Shown one piece after another: positions 9,339 to 18,009 of a stretch of 64,000 nt of DNA. Within the stretch, counting starts at the first letter, position 1. Each line of letters starts with the position of its first letter. This DNA is from SB15 sp964639245. Its GTDB lineage: Bacteria; Chloroflexota; Anaerolineae; Aggregatilineales; J027. A model generated the notes under the pieces. That model worked only from the letters and a program-made list of their open reading frames with translations, was not told where the DNA came from and ran no database searches. The stretch covers positions 930,001-994,000 of the forward strand of contig CAZXCU010000001.1 in assembly GCA_964639245.1 (NCBI GenBank), read 5' to 3'. The translations under genes were made by a program, and so were the position numbers.

Positions 9339-10418
9339 TTGAAACCAAAATTAAGTATTTTGCTAAGTCTGTTGTTCTTTGTTTTTTTGTTCTCGGCGTT
9401 TGCCCCCACCCGTGCCGAAATTCAGGTGATTCCGGTGCAAAGCCAATTGTATGGGTTTGAGGTTTCCCCGGATGGCACGATGATTGCCACGTATGAAAGC
9501 GGCATTATTCATAATGACGAGGTGCTGCCGGACTTTTTGCCGATCCGCCTCTTGGATGTTGCCACTGGCACAGAAAAATTTGCCCTCGCCGGTCACACCG
9601 ATTACGCGCTGGATATTGCTTTTTCCTCGGATAACCAGTGGTTGGTTGCGGTGCAGTTCAACGGCCTGTTAAATGTGTGGAATACATCAGATGGCACACT
9701 TAGTAAACAAATTCAGGGGGTGATTGGGGTTAATCGGATTGCCTTTTTGCCGAATACCACGACTCTCCTGATGGTTTCGAGCAACAATGTCATCAACCAT
9801 CTGCTGCTGATGGATATAGAAACAGGTTATATCACACGGGTGATTGCATCGGACTTTGCGACTCGCGCCGAATTTATGGAACAGCTTGACCAGTCGCCTA
9901 ACGGGGATTTAATCAGCGCATTTTCTATTGCGCCAGATGGACAATCGGCAGTACTGGTCAAGGCCAGCGGGCAAATCGAACGCTGGAGTCTGGTGGATGG
10001 CCCACAAACTGTGCTGCTGCCTACTGAAGATTCCCGACCCTATCTTTATATCCGTAATGTGGCTGAAACCTCGACGGGGGTGGCGTACAGTCATAGTGAA
10101 CAGGAAAAAATCTTCTTGATTGATGCGACTACTGGCGAACTCAAATCTGCGCTGGATGCCAAAGTCTCGGCACTGTCGATGGCGGTGGCAGCAGATGGCG
10201 ATACTGTCGCCTGGGTGGAAGAGTCAACGCTGAATCTTGCGCGGCTTTCCCAACCCCAAACGCCGCCCACCCAAATTTCCTTAGCTTTAGGAGAAAGTAT
10301 GTCCGTGCGGGGACAGCCGATGGTCGCTTTTTTGCCAGATGGTCGTCATGTTGTCGTGGGTGGTTTTGGCAACCTTGACGATGCTCAAAACGCTATTTAT
10401 ATCGTGAAAGTAAATTGA
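9339..10418 (+). CDS. exported WD40-like beta-propeller protein
   Basis: A signal peptide (leucine/phenylalanine-rich, ending near TRAE) is followed by about 330 residues of propeller-like repeats such as FEVSPDGTMIATYE, IAFSSDNQWLVAV and FLPDGRHVVVGG, spaced about 40-60 residues apart. No catalytic motif is seen, so a binding or scaffold role outside the membrane is likely. Two start codons are possible: GTG at 9336 and TTG at 9339. TTG has better spacing from AGGAG (6 nt). The stop overlaps the next gene's ATG by one base (TGATG), so the hydrolase is translationally coupled. Confidence 0.75.
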   Translation: MKPKLSILLSLLFFVFLFSAFAPTRAEIQVIPVQSQLYGFEVSPDGTMIATYESGIIHNDEVLPDFLPIRLLDVATGTEKFALAGHTDYALDIAFSSDNQWLVAVQFNGLLNVWNTSDGTLSKQIQGVIGVNRIAFLPNTTTLLMVSSNNVINHLLLMDIETGYITRVIASDFATRAEFMEQLDQSPNGDLISAFSIAPDGQSAVLVKASGQIERWSLVDGPQTVLLPTEDSRPYLYIRNVAETSTGVAYSHSEQEKIFLIDATTGELKSALDAKVSALSMAVAADGDTVAWVEESTLNLARLSQPQTPPTQISLALGESMSVRGQPMVAFLPDGRHVVVGGFGNLDDAQNAIYIVKVN

Positions 10419-11278
10419 TGGACACCCATTTTATCCGCGTAAATGGTGTCCAACTGCATGTGGTACAGGCGGGGGAGGAAAATGCCCCCCCTGTCCTGCT
10501 GTTACACGGTTTTCCCGAATTCTGGTATAGCTGGCATCCCCTGATTGACCCCTTAACCAAGGCGGGCTATCGGCTGTGGATGCCCGACCAGCGCGGCTAT
10601 CACCTGAGCGATAAACCCGACTCGCTTGACGCTTATTCTTTGGATGAAATTGCCAAAGATATTCTTGGTCTGGCGGACGCGATGGGACAGGAAAAAATTT
10701 TGCTGGTGGGGCATGATTGGGGTGGGGCGGCGGCGTGGTGGTTTGCCAACAAACATCCCGAACGGGTGGAAAAACTGGTCATTTTTAATGCACCGCATCA
10801 TGCCGCGTTTGGCAAGGCGCTAAAAACGGGCTGGGAACAGCGGCTTCGCAGTGGGTATATGCTGTTTTTTCAATTACCCTATCTGCCTGAATTTTGCCTC
10901 AAACTGTTGAACTGGCAAGCCGCCGTGAGTCTGTTACGCTTCACGAGTCGTCCGAATACTTTTACCCATGCCGATATTGAAAAATACCGTGCCGCATGGA
11001 GTCAAAAGGGCGCAATCACGACGATGCTGAATTGGTATCGGGCGGCGGCGCGTGTCCCGCGTGAACGGCCTGCCAGCACACGGATTACCGTCCCGACGCT
11101 CATTCTCTGGGGAGGACGAGATGTTGCCTTTCAGAAAAATCTTGCCCGGATGAGCCTTGAAAAATGCGACGAGGGGCGTTTGGTAATGATTGATGAGGGA
11201 ACGCATTGGGTGCATCATGAATTTCCTGAAAAAGTCGTGTCGCTGATAGTGGCGTTTTGGAAATCTCCAACTTTGTGA
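10418..11278 (+). CDS. alpha/beta-hydrolase, epoxide hydrolase-like
   Basis: This is a cytoplasmic alpha/beta-hydrolase of the epoxide hydrolase/haloalkane dehalogenase branch. The oxyanion motif HGFPEFWYSW is near residue 30, the nucleophile elbow GHDWGG carries aspartate (not serine) near residue 100, the acid is in LWGGRDVAF near 230, and the catalytic histidine is in EGTHWVHHEFPE near 265. HGxP with an aspartate nucleophile favours epoxide hydrolysis. The halide-binding residues needed for dehalogenation cannot be judged by eye. The length of 286 aa is normal. ATG at 10418 overlaps the upstream stop. The physiological substrate is unknown. Confidence 0.82.
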   Translation: MDTHFIRVNGVQLHVVQAGEENAPPVLLLHGFPEFWYSWHPLIDPLTKAGYRLWMPDQRGYHLSDKPDSLDAYSLDEIAKDILGLADAMGQEKILLVGHDWGGAAAWWFANKHPERVEKLVIFNAPHHAAFGKALKTGWEQRLRSGYMLFFQLPYLPEFCLKLLNWQAAVSLLRFTSRPNTFTHADIEKYRAAWSQKGAITTMLNWYRAAARVPRERPASTRITVPTLILWGGRDVAFQKNLARMSLEKCDEGRLVMIDEGTHWVHHEFPEKVVSLIVAFWKSPTL

Positions 11279-11367
11279 ATTTTTTCTAAAATTCGCCTGT
11301 ATTTAACGACCTCTTAAACTGAATTTCTTATCCTAGAAATAGTACATTTATGTAGCAGGTTCACTCT

Positions 11368-12279
11368 ATGGACAATATGTGGCAGTGTGAAGTCTGTGGA
11401 TTTTTTCAGGACAACCGCGAATCCACCTGTACAAGCTGCGGCGCAGACCGACCCGTTTCAAAATCTGCTCAATCAGCCTCGAAAACCAAAGTCAAATATC
11501 AACCTGTACCACCCAAATATTCCCCGGACATCAAGCTCTATCTTGCCAACAAAACCAACGCCAAATTTTTACGCGGGGAGACCAGGCGCCCGGCCAGTTT
11601 AGCAAATTCTGTGCTGGGATGGGGATGTTTTATTCCGTTCATCTCAATTTTTCTGATTGTTGGCATCGGGATGCTGATTTATGGGGTGGTCGAACTCAAA
11701 CGCGACTTGGATTTACGGCGCGATGGGATGGTCACAACGGGGCGGCAGGTGGCGAATCGGATTTACGAGGACAGCGAGGGCGACTCTTATTATCTCACCT
11801 ATAGCTTTGTGGTGAATGACCAGCCTTACCAGCGCGAACAATCGGTGGATTGGGATCGGTACAACAGTTTTGAATCCGGTGCGCCGATTGAAATTCGCTA
11901 CCTACCCAACAATCCGAGTCAATCGCGGATTGAAGGCACAGGCAACGCCGCTTTGTTTATGCTCCCCTTTGGGGGGTGCTGGACGGCCTTTGTCCTGTTT
12001 TTCATCTGGGGATTTGCTTCCCAGTCAGATAAAAATAATCGGATTGCCCAAAAGGGAACCCTCATTGAAGGCGAAATTGTGTCGATTGATGCGCGTGAGG
12101 ACAGCGACAACGATTACAATGTGACCCTCAAATACAGCTATATCTCGCCAAAAGATGGGCGGGTGATTCACAAAAAGACGAAGTTTGTGGCGAATGACCA
12201 GAAAAAGGATGGGTTGCCACTTTCGGGGACGAAACTGGCGATTTTGTATGTGGACGACAAAAATCACGCTGTCCTTTAA
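11368..12279 (+). CDS. zinc-ribbon membrane protein with DUF3592-like domains
   Basis: The N-terminus has a RanBP2-type zinc finger pattern, WQCEVCGFFQ then CTSCGADRP (CxxC-x10-CxxC), followed by a polar linker. Two hydrophobic hairpin-like segments follow, at about residues 80-105 and 190-215. Each is followed by a beta-rich extracytoplasmic-like domain containing YYLTYSFVVNDQPYQRE or YNVTLKYSYISPKDGRV, which resembles DUF3592. The two domain copies suggest internal duplication. The role is unknown. A cytoplasmic zinc-ribbon head and membrane-anchored domains suggest a sensor or scaffold. It is followed by a strong terminator. Confidence 0.7.
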   Translation: MDNMWQCEVCGFFQDNRESTCTSCGADRPVSKSAQSASKTKVKYQPVPPKYSPDIKLYLANKTNAKFLRGETRRPASLANSVLGWGCFIPFISIFLIVGIGMLIYGVVELKRDLDLRRDGMVTTGRQVANRIYEDSEGDSYYLTYSFVVNDQPYQREQSVDWDRYNSFESGAPIEIRYLPNNPSQSRIEGTGNAALFMLPFGGCWTAFVLFFIWGFASQSDKNNRIAQKGTLIEGEIVSIDAREDSDNDYNVTLKYSYISPKDGRVIHKKTKFVANDQKKDGLPLSGTKLAILYVDDKNHAVL

Positions 12280-12283
12280 AATG

Positions 12284-12340
12284 AGTTCAGCCTGACGACG
12301 GCTTGAGGGGGGCTGAGCCGTGCCAGGCTGAACTTTTCTT
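12284..12340 (+). terminator. long-stem terminator
   Basis: Perfect 11-bp arms agttcagcctg/caggctgaact flank a nested acggct/agccgt stem, followed by TTTTCTT. It ends the transcript of the zinc-ribbon gene. Confidence 0.85.
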
Positions 12341-12481
12341 AATAATAGCTCAATTCTTATTCAATGTATAGGGCTAGTTGTAGGAAAGATGTCAGAGATT
12401 TGTGTGTGCTGACCCTCTGAATATGAACAAATGGGCTATTGTGTAAAATAAAGGAGTTCAATTGGAAAGTGAATTCCTGTG

Positions 12482-13579
12482 ATGATACCCGAAACCATCC
12501 ACCAGCGCTCTCAATGGAATGAGATTGTGCGAAACCTGCCCACCGCCCATATTTTGCAAACGTGGGAATGGGGCGCGTTTAAACAGCAAACCACGGGTTG
12601 GACTCCCCTGCGGATTGCCTATCAAAAAGAAAATTCTTATGTCGCAGCCGCGAGTATCTTAACCCGTCGGATTGGCCCGGTGGCGGTGATGTATGTCCCC
12701 AAAGGCCCCGTGCTGGATTATGCCGACCATGACACCTTGAATTTTGTATTAGACCATTTGCAGCGTCTTGCCCGTCGTGCTATCTGGCTCAAAATTGACC
12801 CCGATTTGCCACTGGCTACCGGAATCCCCGCCGATGAACTTTCCGACGCGCATCATCCTGATACCCCGAATTCGATGGGAGTGGCACTGAAAAAAATTTT
12901 AGAACAGCGCGGCTGGCGTTTTTCGGCAGATCAAGTCCAGTTCCGCAATACATTTATTCATCCCCTGCGTGGTACCGAGGATGAATTGTTAGCGGGGATG
13001 AATCAAAGCACACGCCGCAAAATCCGTCAGGCAGAAAAAGCGGGGGTGGTGGTGCGCGAGGCTGACTTAACCGGTGCGGATATGCAAATTTTATATGATT
13101 TGTACCTGACAACCGGTGAACGACAGGAATTTACCACCCGTCCGCTTGACTACTATCAAACGGCGTGGGGCATGTTCGGGCGGGCAGGTTTGGCTCATGC
13201 GCTGATTGCCGAACTGGAAGGCCAACCGATTTCGGGGGTGATTCTGTTTCACTTCGGGCCAAAGGTCTGGTATTTTTACGGCATGTCTTCCAATGCACAT
13301 CGGGATGCCCAACCGAATTATGCCCTTCAATGGGCGGCGCTGCGCTGGGCAAAATCGCAGGGCTACGCGCTGTACGATTGGTGGGGCGCACCGAATATTT
13401 TTAACGACTCGGACTCGATGTGGGGGGTGTTCCGCTTCAAAGAGGGCTTTGGGGGTCAGGTGGTGCGGCATATCGGCGCGTGGGATTACATCCCCTACCC
13501 CCCTTTGTATGGGGTTTACGAGAAAATTATTCCGCAGGTATTGAATTTTTTACGCGGTAGAAATAAACCTCACCTCTAA
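12482..13579 (+). CDS. FemAB/FemX-like aminoacyltransferase
   Basis: This is a double-GNAT protein of the FemABX family, which adds amino acids to the peptidoglycan stem peptide, or of the related FemAB-like acyltransferases found near exopolysaccharide genes. Visible features are LQTWEWGAFKQ near residue 25, STRRKIRQAEKAGVVVRE near 180, and the C-terminal pattern YALQWAALRWAKSQGY with YDWWGAPN. The length of 365 aa fits, and no signal or membrane segment is present, so the protein is cytoplasmic. A GTG precedes the ATG directly; I prefer ATG. It is a single gene flanked by a terminator upstream and its own spacer downstream. Confidence 0.82.
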   Translation: MIPETIHQRSQWNEIVRNLPTAHILQTWEWGAFKQQTTGWTPLRIAYQKENSYVAAASILTRRIGPVAVMYVPKGPVLDYADHDTLNFVLDHLQRLARRAIWLKIDPDLPLATGIPADELSDAHHPDTPNSMGVALKKILEQRGWRFSADQVQFRNTFIHPLRGTEDELLAGMNQSTRRKIRQAEKAGVVVREADLTGADMQILYDLYLTTGERQEFTTRPLDYYQTAWGMFGRAGLAHALIAELEGQPISGVILFHFGPKVWYFYGMSSNAHRDAQPNYALQWAALRWAKSQGYALYDWWGAPNIFNDSDSMWGVFRFKEGFGGQVVRHIGAWDYIPYPPLYGVYEKIIPQVLNFLRGRNKPHL

Positions 13580-13628
13580 CACCTTGTGACAATCCAAGTT
13601 ACAATTGGGTTTGTTAATTTGAGGAGAG

Positions 13629-14714
13629 ATGACTTTGAAAACACGGTTGTTTTTAATTTTGCTCATGGTCGTGGTGGTGTTGCCTTTTGCCCCTGCGGCT
13701 GCCCAAAGTGAAGTCGACAGCGTGTGTCTGGTGACCGATATTGGTCGGATCAACGACGGCACATTTAACCAGACGACTTACGAAGGGATGATACAGGCGG
13801 CTGAAGACTATGAGCTGGACACGACTTTCATCGAAACGCAGGCTCAGACCGACTACGAATCCAACATCAACAACTGCTTGCAGGAAGATTACGATATTAT
13901 CATTACGGTGGGCTTTTTGCTGACCGATGCAACCGTTGCTGCTGCCAATGAACACCCCGATAAATTTTTCATCGGGATTGACCAAGATGCACGCGGGGTA
14001 GCCGAACCCCCCAGCAATTGGGTCGGGATTCAAGCACGGGAAGACCAAGCCGGGTTTATCGTGGGTGCGCTGGCGGCACTCGTCACCGAAGCAAATATTA
14101 TTGGGGCGGTCTACGGCCCGGACATCCCGCCGATTGTACGCTTCCGTAATGGCTACGATCAAGGCATCCGCTACATTAACCCCGAAATCGAAATTTTGAG
14201 TGTGTATATTGACGACTTCCAAGCCCCTGATAGAGGGGGTTCGGCGGCGGTGCAATTTGTCGGTGAAGGGGCGGATGTGCTGTTCGGCGGCGGTGGCCCC
14301 ACGGGTTCCGGCGCGATCCTTGCCGCTGCCCAAGAAGGCATCTACGTGATTGGTGTTGACCAAGATGAATATTTCACCACCTTTGGCGCGGGCGAAACCC
14401 CCGGCGCAGAATTTCTCATCAGCAGCGCCCTCAAACGGGTGGATGTGGGCGTGTATGACATGATCGCCGCAATTATGGAAGGCGAAGGCTTTTTGGGCGG
14501 AGACAATTACATCCTGACCGTGGAAAACGGTGGGATTGACTTTGCTGGCCCGAACGACTCTGATATTCCCGAAGAAATTTATACACAGGTCGCTGAAATT
14601 CGGGATATGCTGGCAGCTGGCGAAATCGAAACCGGCGTTGACCCGGTATCCGGTGAACTGCTCGAAGGGGGGGCCGAAGCCACCCCGGAAGCCACCGAAA
14701 CCTCCGGCGGGTAA
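13629..14714 (+). CDS. BMP-family ABC substrate-binding protein (copy 1)
   Basis: This is an exported binding protein of the Bmp/PnrA/Med family, which in other bacteria binds nucleosides for ABC import. A signal peptide ends near residue 25 (AAAQ) without a lipobox. Family hallmarks are CLVTDIGRINDGTFNQTTYEG, IITVGFLLTDATVAAA, GIQAREDQAGFIVGALAAL and YVIGVDQDEYFTTFG. The tail is a Pro/Thr/Glu-rich stretch ending TETSGG. No matching ATPase or permease gene is in the window, unlike typical BMP loci. The start is supported by GAGGAGAG 3 nt upstream. It is clearly paralogous to 15329-16414. Confidence 0.9.
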   Translation: MTLKTRLFLILLMVVVVLPFAPAAAQSEVDSVCLVTDIGRINDGTFNQTTYEGMIQAAEDYELDTTFIETQAQTDYESNINNCLQEDYDIIITVGFLLTDATVAAANEHPDKFFIGIDQDARGVAEPPSNWVGIQAREDQAGFIVGALAALVTEANIIGAVYGPDIPPIVRFRNGYDQGIRYINPEIEILSVYIDDFQAPDRGGSAAVQFVGEGADVLFGGGGPTGSGAILAAAQEGIYVIGVDQDEYFTTFGAGETPGAEFLISSALKRVDVGVYDMIAAIMEGEGFLGGDNYILTVENGGIDFAGPNDSDIPEEIYTQVAEIRDMLAAGEIETGVDPVSGELLEGGAEATPEATETSGG

Positions 14715-14738
14715 TCTGCAATACGCTCCCCTTTGATT

Positions 14739-14762
14739 CCCTCCCCAAGCCATTGGGGAGGG
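14739..14762. repeat. perfect hairpin shared with the MITE interior
   Basis: Perfect 10-bp arms ccctccccaa/ttggggaggg surround a 4-nt loop just after the BMP copy 1 stop. There is no T-run, so it is a weak terminator candidate. The right half ccattggggaggg followed by a G-rich tail resembles the centre of the mobile element at 35744-35887, suggesting a dispersed repeat. Confidence 0.6.
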
Positions 14763-14878
14763 TCAGGGTGGGGTTGAAAATGAATCCTGCCTAATCATTT
14801 ACCCCCCGACACACTTTCATGCGCTAAAATGTAGCTGCGTTCATTTTGAGGCGATACCTCGTTAAGGAGACACAAAAA

Positions 14879-15232
14879 ATGAGCAAAAAATTTGTCTTGA
14901 TTGTCGGACTTTTGACCCTCTTAGTCGGCATGTCTGGCGTGGCTTTGGCGCAAGATCCAACGGAGTCGCCAGAGGCAACGGCGGAAGTTGAAGCAACCGA
15001 AGAAGCATCGGAGGATACTGCCACAACAGAAGTGGAACCAACTGAAGAAGCATCGGATTCCGCCGCTACGACAGAAGTTCCCGAAGAATCCGCCACCACC
15101 GATGAAGACGCAGACACGGATGAAGATGAAAGTGACAATACGCTGCTGATTGTGATTGTGGCGGTGGTCGCTTTGGTCATCATTGGCGGGGCAGTTGCAC
15201 TCAGCCGCCGTCCTACCGAGACGAATTCGTAA
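14879..15232 (+). CDS. small acidic exported membrane protein, 117 aa
   Basis: A signal peptide (MSKKFVLIVGLLTLLVG..., ending at ALAQ) is followed by about 55 residues made almost only of Glu, Ala, Thr, Ser and Asp in imperfect repeats such as EATEEASEDTATTEVEPTEE. A single C-terminal membrane helix (LLIVIVAVVALVIIGG) and a short basic/polar tail complete it. The predicted product is a surface stalk anchored at its C-terminus. AAGGAG stands 8 nt before the ATG at 14879; the frame is open further upstream but without a ribosome site. It lies between the two BMP genes, so it may act with them at the cell surface. This is inference from position only. Confidence 0.8.
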   Translation: MSKKFVLIVGLLTLLVGMSGVALAQDPTESPEATAEVEATEEASEDTATTEVEPTEEASDSAATTEVPEESATTDEDADTDEDESDNTLLIVIVAVVALVIIGGAVALSRRPTETNS

Positions 15233-15278
15233 TTTGCTTGCCGTTGGCTGTGGCACAATTTCGGAATCAGGGTACAAT

Positions 15279-15331
15279 CATGGACGTTTCGTTTAGAAAA
15301 ATTTAATCTCAAGGAGATTGAAACGTCCATG
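15279..15331 (+). promoter_or_regulatory. inverted repeat pairing with a start codon
   Basis: catggacgtttc (15279-15290) is exactly complementary to gaaacgtccatg (15320-15331), and the right arm contains the ATG of BMP copy 2. The 29-nt loop holds the ribosome site aaggag. A TACAAT hexamer lies immediately before the left arm. If the message begins at or before the left arm, the start codon would be in a 12-bp stem with the ribosome site in the loop. If transcription starts inside the arm, pairing would be lost and the repeat could instead be an operator. Confidence 0.5.
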
Positions 15332-16414
15332 ACCAAAAAACTCTTTTTTGCGGTAGTCATCGCCGTCCTTTTGGTTGGAATGCTGCCCACGGTTTCTGCT
15401 CAAGACATGGAAATTGCCAGTGTTTGCCTTGTGACTGACGTAGGCCGTATTAACGACGGGACATTCAACCAGTACGCTTACGAAGGCATGGAAGCGGCTG
15501 CGGATGACCTCGAACTCGATACCACCTACATTGAAACCACCGCCCAGACCGACTATGCCAACAATATTGATACTTGTTTGCAAGAAGGCTACGATATTAT
15601 TGTGACTGTCGGCTTCCTCTTGGCAGATGCCACCAAGGTAGCTGCGGAAGCCAACCCCGAAACCTATTTCATCGGCGTTGACCAGTTTTTGGCGGATGGC
15701 CCCACCAACTACGTGGGTATCCAATTCCGTGAAGACCAAGCGGGCTTTTTGGTCGGTTACATTGCCTCCCTCGTGACCGAATCCAATGTGGTGGCGGGTG
15801 TGTACGGGCTGGATATTCCGCCTGTGGTTAAATTCCGCAATGGCTTTGAAATGGGTGTGGCTTACGGTGAAGCCGAATCTGGTGAAACCATCGAAAAACT
15901 CGGCGTGTACATTGACGATTTTGTCGCCCCTGACCGTGGTGCTTCCGCCGCTGAACAGTTCATCGGTGAAGGCGCAGATGTCATCTTCGGTGCAGGTGGT
16001 CAGACTGGTTCCGGCGGTATTCTTGCTGCGGCGGGTCAGGGAGTTTACGTGATTGGCGTTGACCAAGATGAATATTTCACCACCTTCGGTGAAGGCGAAA
16101 CCCCCGGTGCCGAATATATCATCACCAGCGCTCTCAAACGGGTTGACGTGGGTGTCTACGATATGATTGCCGCGTTGGTCAACGGCGAAATGGATAGCTT
16201 CCCCGGTGGTAGCATCTACGTTTTGGATGTTGCCAATGGTGGTATCACCTTCGCTGAAAAACACGATGCCGATATTGATGATGCCGTGTACGAAGCGGCG
16301 GCGGCTGTCCAAGAAATGTTGGCGGCTGGCGAACTCGAAACCGGTGTTGACCCGGTGACGGGCGAAATGTTGGAAATGGGTGTTGAAGCGACTCCTGAAT
16401 CCTCCGGCGGGTAA
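15329..16414 (+). CDS. BMP-family ABC substrate-binding protein (copy 2)
   Basis: This is a second exported BMP-family binding protein, the same length (361 aa) as copy 1. A signal peptide ends near VSAQ. Shared motifs are CLVTDVGRINDGTFNQYAYEG, IVTVGFLLADAT, REDQAGFLVGY and YVIGVDQDEYFTTFGEGETP. Ligand-site regions are conserved between the copies, but the segment DQFLADGPTNY differs from DQDARGVAEPPSNW, so fine specificity may differ. A clear terminator follows. No ABC permease or ATPase for this family is nearby, so the transporter must be encoded elsewhere or the proteins act as sensors. Codons are more uniform than in most neighbours, which suggests high expression (inference). Confidence 0.9.
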   Translation: MTKKLFFAVVIAVLLVGMLPTVSAQDMEIASVCLVTDVGRINDGTFNQYAYEGMEAAADDLELDTTYIETTAQTDYANNIDTCLQEGYDIIVTVGFLLADATKVAAEANPETYFIGVDQFLADGPTNYVGIQFREDQAGFLVGYIASLVTESNVVAGVYGLDIPPVVKFRNGFEMGVAYGEAESGETIEKLGVYIDDFVAPDRGASAAEQFIGEGADVIFGAGGQTGSGGILAAAGQGVYVIGVDQDEYFTTFGEGETPGAEYIITSALKRVDVGVYDMIAALVNGEMDSFPGGSIYVLDVANGGITFAEKHDADIDDAVYEAAAAVQEMLAAGELETGVDPVTGEMLEMGVEATPESSGG

Positions 16415-16466
16415 GCCTCTTTTTCTGTAACGAGGGGTTTTGACCCCTTATCCGACCATGTTTTCT

Positions 16467-16500
16467 AAATGGGCAGGCAAAGCGCTTGCCCATTTTTGTT
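16467..16500 (+). terminator. terminator after BMP copy 2
   Basis: A near-perfect stem of about 12 bp (aaatgggcaggc/gcttgcccattt, one wobble) is followed by TTTTGTTTT. It closes the BMP gene cluster. Confidence 0.85.
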
Positions 16501-16554
16501 TTACTGGCATTTTCTTCGTGCTTTGTCCGGTAAATTCTTTCGCCGGGTAGGTGA

Positions 16555-16625
16555 CAGACGGCGTACCGTCTGTTTCTGACACCCCAGAAGCCACATCCGC
16601 TATACTGATTCTCGGAGTATAGCGG
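16555..16625. other. two perfect inverted repeats upstream of ndh
   Basis: The first is cagacgg-cgta-ccgtctg (16555-16572). The second is ccgctatact/agtatagcgg with a 9-nt loop (16597-16625), about 95 nt before the NADH dehydrogenase start. Neither has a T-run, so operator or RNA-structure roles are more likely than termination. The rest of the 305-bp gap between the BMP terminator and ndh holds only a fragment of the repeat seen at 138-170 (near 16525). Confidence 0.5.
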
Positions 16626-16719
16626 AGTCCGAGTCTCCCGTCTCCAACTTTTGGCGGATTGACTCTGGGGGGCATTTTTCCATACACTCAAAGAGATTGT
16701 GAAAAAAGGAACAAGCAAC

Positions 16720-18003
16720 ATGGCGCAACGTCCGAAAGTTCTCATTCTTGGTGCAGGGTTTGGCGGTCTCTTTGCCGCATGGAAATTGGCGAATCAACCT
16801 GTGGATGTTCTCATCGTAGACCGCAATAACTTTCACACCTTTACTCCCTTGCTGTATCAAGTGGCGACCTGTGCGCTTGACCCCAGTGAAATTGCCTATC
16901 CGGTGCGGGGTATTTTCCGTGACAAAAAAAATATTCACTTTCTGCTGGCGGAAATCACCGCAATTGACCCGAACAAGCGCCAGGTGACCCTCAAAAGCAA
17001 CAGCCACGAACGCGAGGAATCCTACGATTATTTAATTGTGGCAACGGGCAGTGTACCGACCTATTTTGGTAATGCCCATTTCCGCGACCATGCTTTTGAG
17101 CTTCGCACGTTGGATGATGCCGTGCAGCTACGGAATCATGTGCTGAAATGCTTGGAACGCGCCGCATGGTCAGAAAATAATGTGGATGAGCAGAAATCGC
17201 TTTCGACGATTGTCGTGGTGGGGGGTGGCCCGACTGGATTAGAAACGGCAGGCGCGGTGTATGAACTGTACAACCACGTTTTGAAAAACGAATTTTCTGC
17301 CTATCCTGATTTAAAAGCGCGGGTGATTCTGGTCGAGGCGCTGCCCCACCTGCTGACTCCCTATCCCGAAGGGCTGCGCGACTCCGCCAAAAAACAACTT
17401 GAATCTTTGGGGGTGGAGGTCATTTTGAACAATCCCGTGCAGGAGGTCGCCAGCGACCATCTCACCCTTAAAGATGGGCGGGTGATTCAAACGCATACGC
17501 TGGTCTGGGCTGCCGGGGTCAAAGCCTCGCCGGTTGCGCGGATGTTGGGGGTGGAGTTGCAGAAAAACGGCACGATTCCGATTGAACCAACGACGCAGGT
17601 GCAAGGGCTGGAACGGATTTACGCGGTGGGCGATATTGCCCACTTGCTTGACCCGAAAAATCAGCCTTATGCGATGGTGATTCCGGTTGCCAAACAGCAG
17701 GGGATGTTGGCGGCGGAAAACATTCTGCGGGACATCAACGGCGAACAACCCAAACATTTCAAATACATTGACCGGGGCATCATGGCGACCATCGGACGGC
17801 GACGGGCAGTAGCATGGCTGTTTTATAAAATTCGGCTGACGGGGTATCTGGCGTGGGCGGTGTGGCTAGGATTGCACATTGTCACGCTGATGGGCTTTCG
17901 TAATCGGCTGAATGTGTTTGTCAATTGGGTGTGGAATTATCTGACCTATGACCGTTCGGTGCGGATTATCCTTGAACCCGAACCTGTCGCTGAGGATTGG
18001 TAA
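16720..18003 (+). CDS. ndh: type II NADH dehydrogenase (NDH-2)
   Basis: This is a non-proton-pumping flavoprotein that passes electrons from NADH to quinone at the inner face of the membrane. The FAD-binding motif LILGAGFGGLFAAWKLA is at the N-terminus, the NADH Rossmann motif VVVGGGPTGLETAG is near residue 170, and the second flavin motif IYAVGDIAHL is near 300. The C-terminal hydrophobic and amphipathic stretch (GYLAWAVWLGLHIVTLMGF) is the typical monotopic membrane anchor. ATG at 16720 has AAAAAGGA upstream, whereas the GTG at 16699 has none. The length of 427 aa is usual. It is monocistronic, with inverted repeats in its upstream region. Confidence 0.92.
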   Translation: MAQRPKVLILGAGFGGLFAAWKLANQPVDVLIVDRNNFHTFTPLLYQVATCALDPSEIAYPVRGIFRDKKNIHFLLAEITAIDPNKRQVTLKSNSHEREESYDYLIVATGSVPTYFGNAHFRDHAFELRTLDDAVQLRNHVLKCLERAAWSENNVDEQKSLSTIVVVGGGPTGLETAGAVYELYNHVLKNEFSAYPDLKARVILVEALPHLLTPYPEGLRDSAKKQLESLGVEVILNNPVQEVASDHLTLKDGRVIQTHTLVWAAGVKASPVARMLGVELQKNGTIPIEPTTQVQGLERIYAVGDIAHLLDPKNQPYAMVIPVAKQQGMLAAENILRDINGEQPKHFKYIDRGIMATIGRRRAVAWLFYKIRLTGYLAWAVWLGLHIVTLMGFRNRLNVFVNWVWNYLTYDRSVRIILEPEPVAEDW

Positions 18004-18009
18004 AAAGGC

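Noticed and set aside
15240..15280. Possible sigma-54 promoter with tggcac near 15250
   Set aside because: The -12 element is not in register, and this type of sigma factor is not expected in this group.
13653..16312. Long antisense frames of 366 and 339 codons over the two BMP genes
   Set aside because: They lie fully opposite well-supported genes, have histidine/glycine-rich unnatural composition and lack ribosome sites. They result from the codon pattern of the sense genes.
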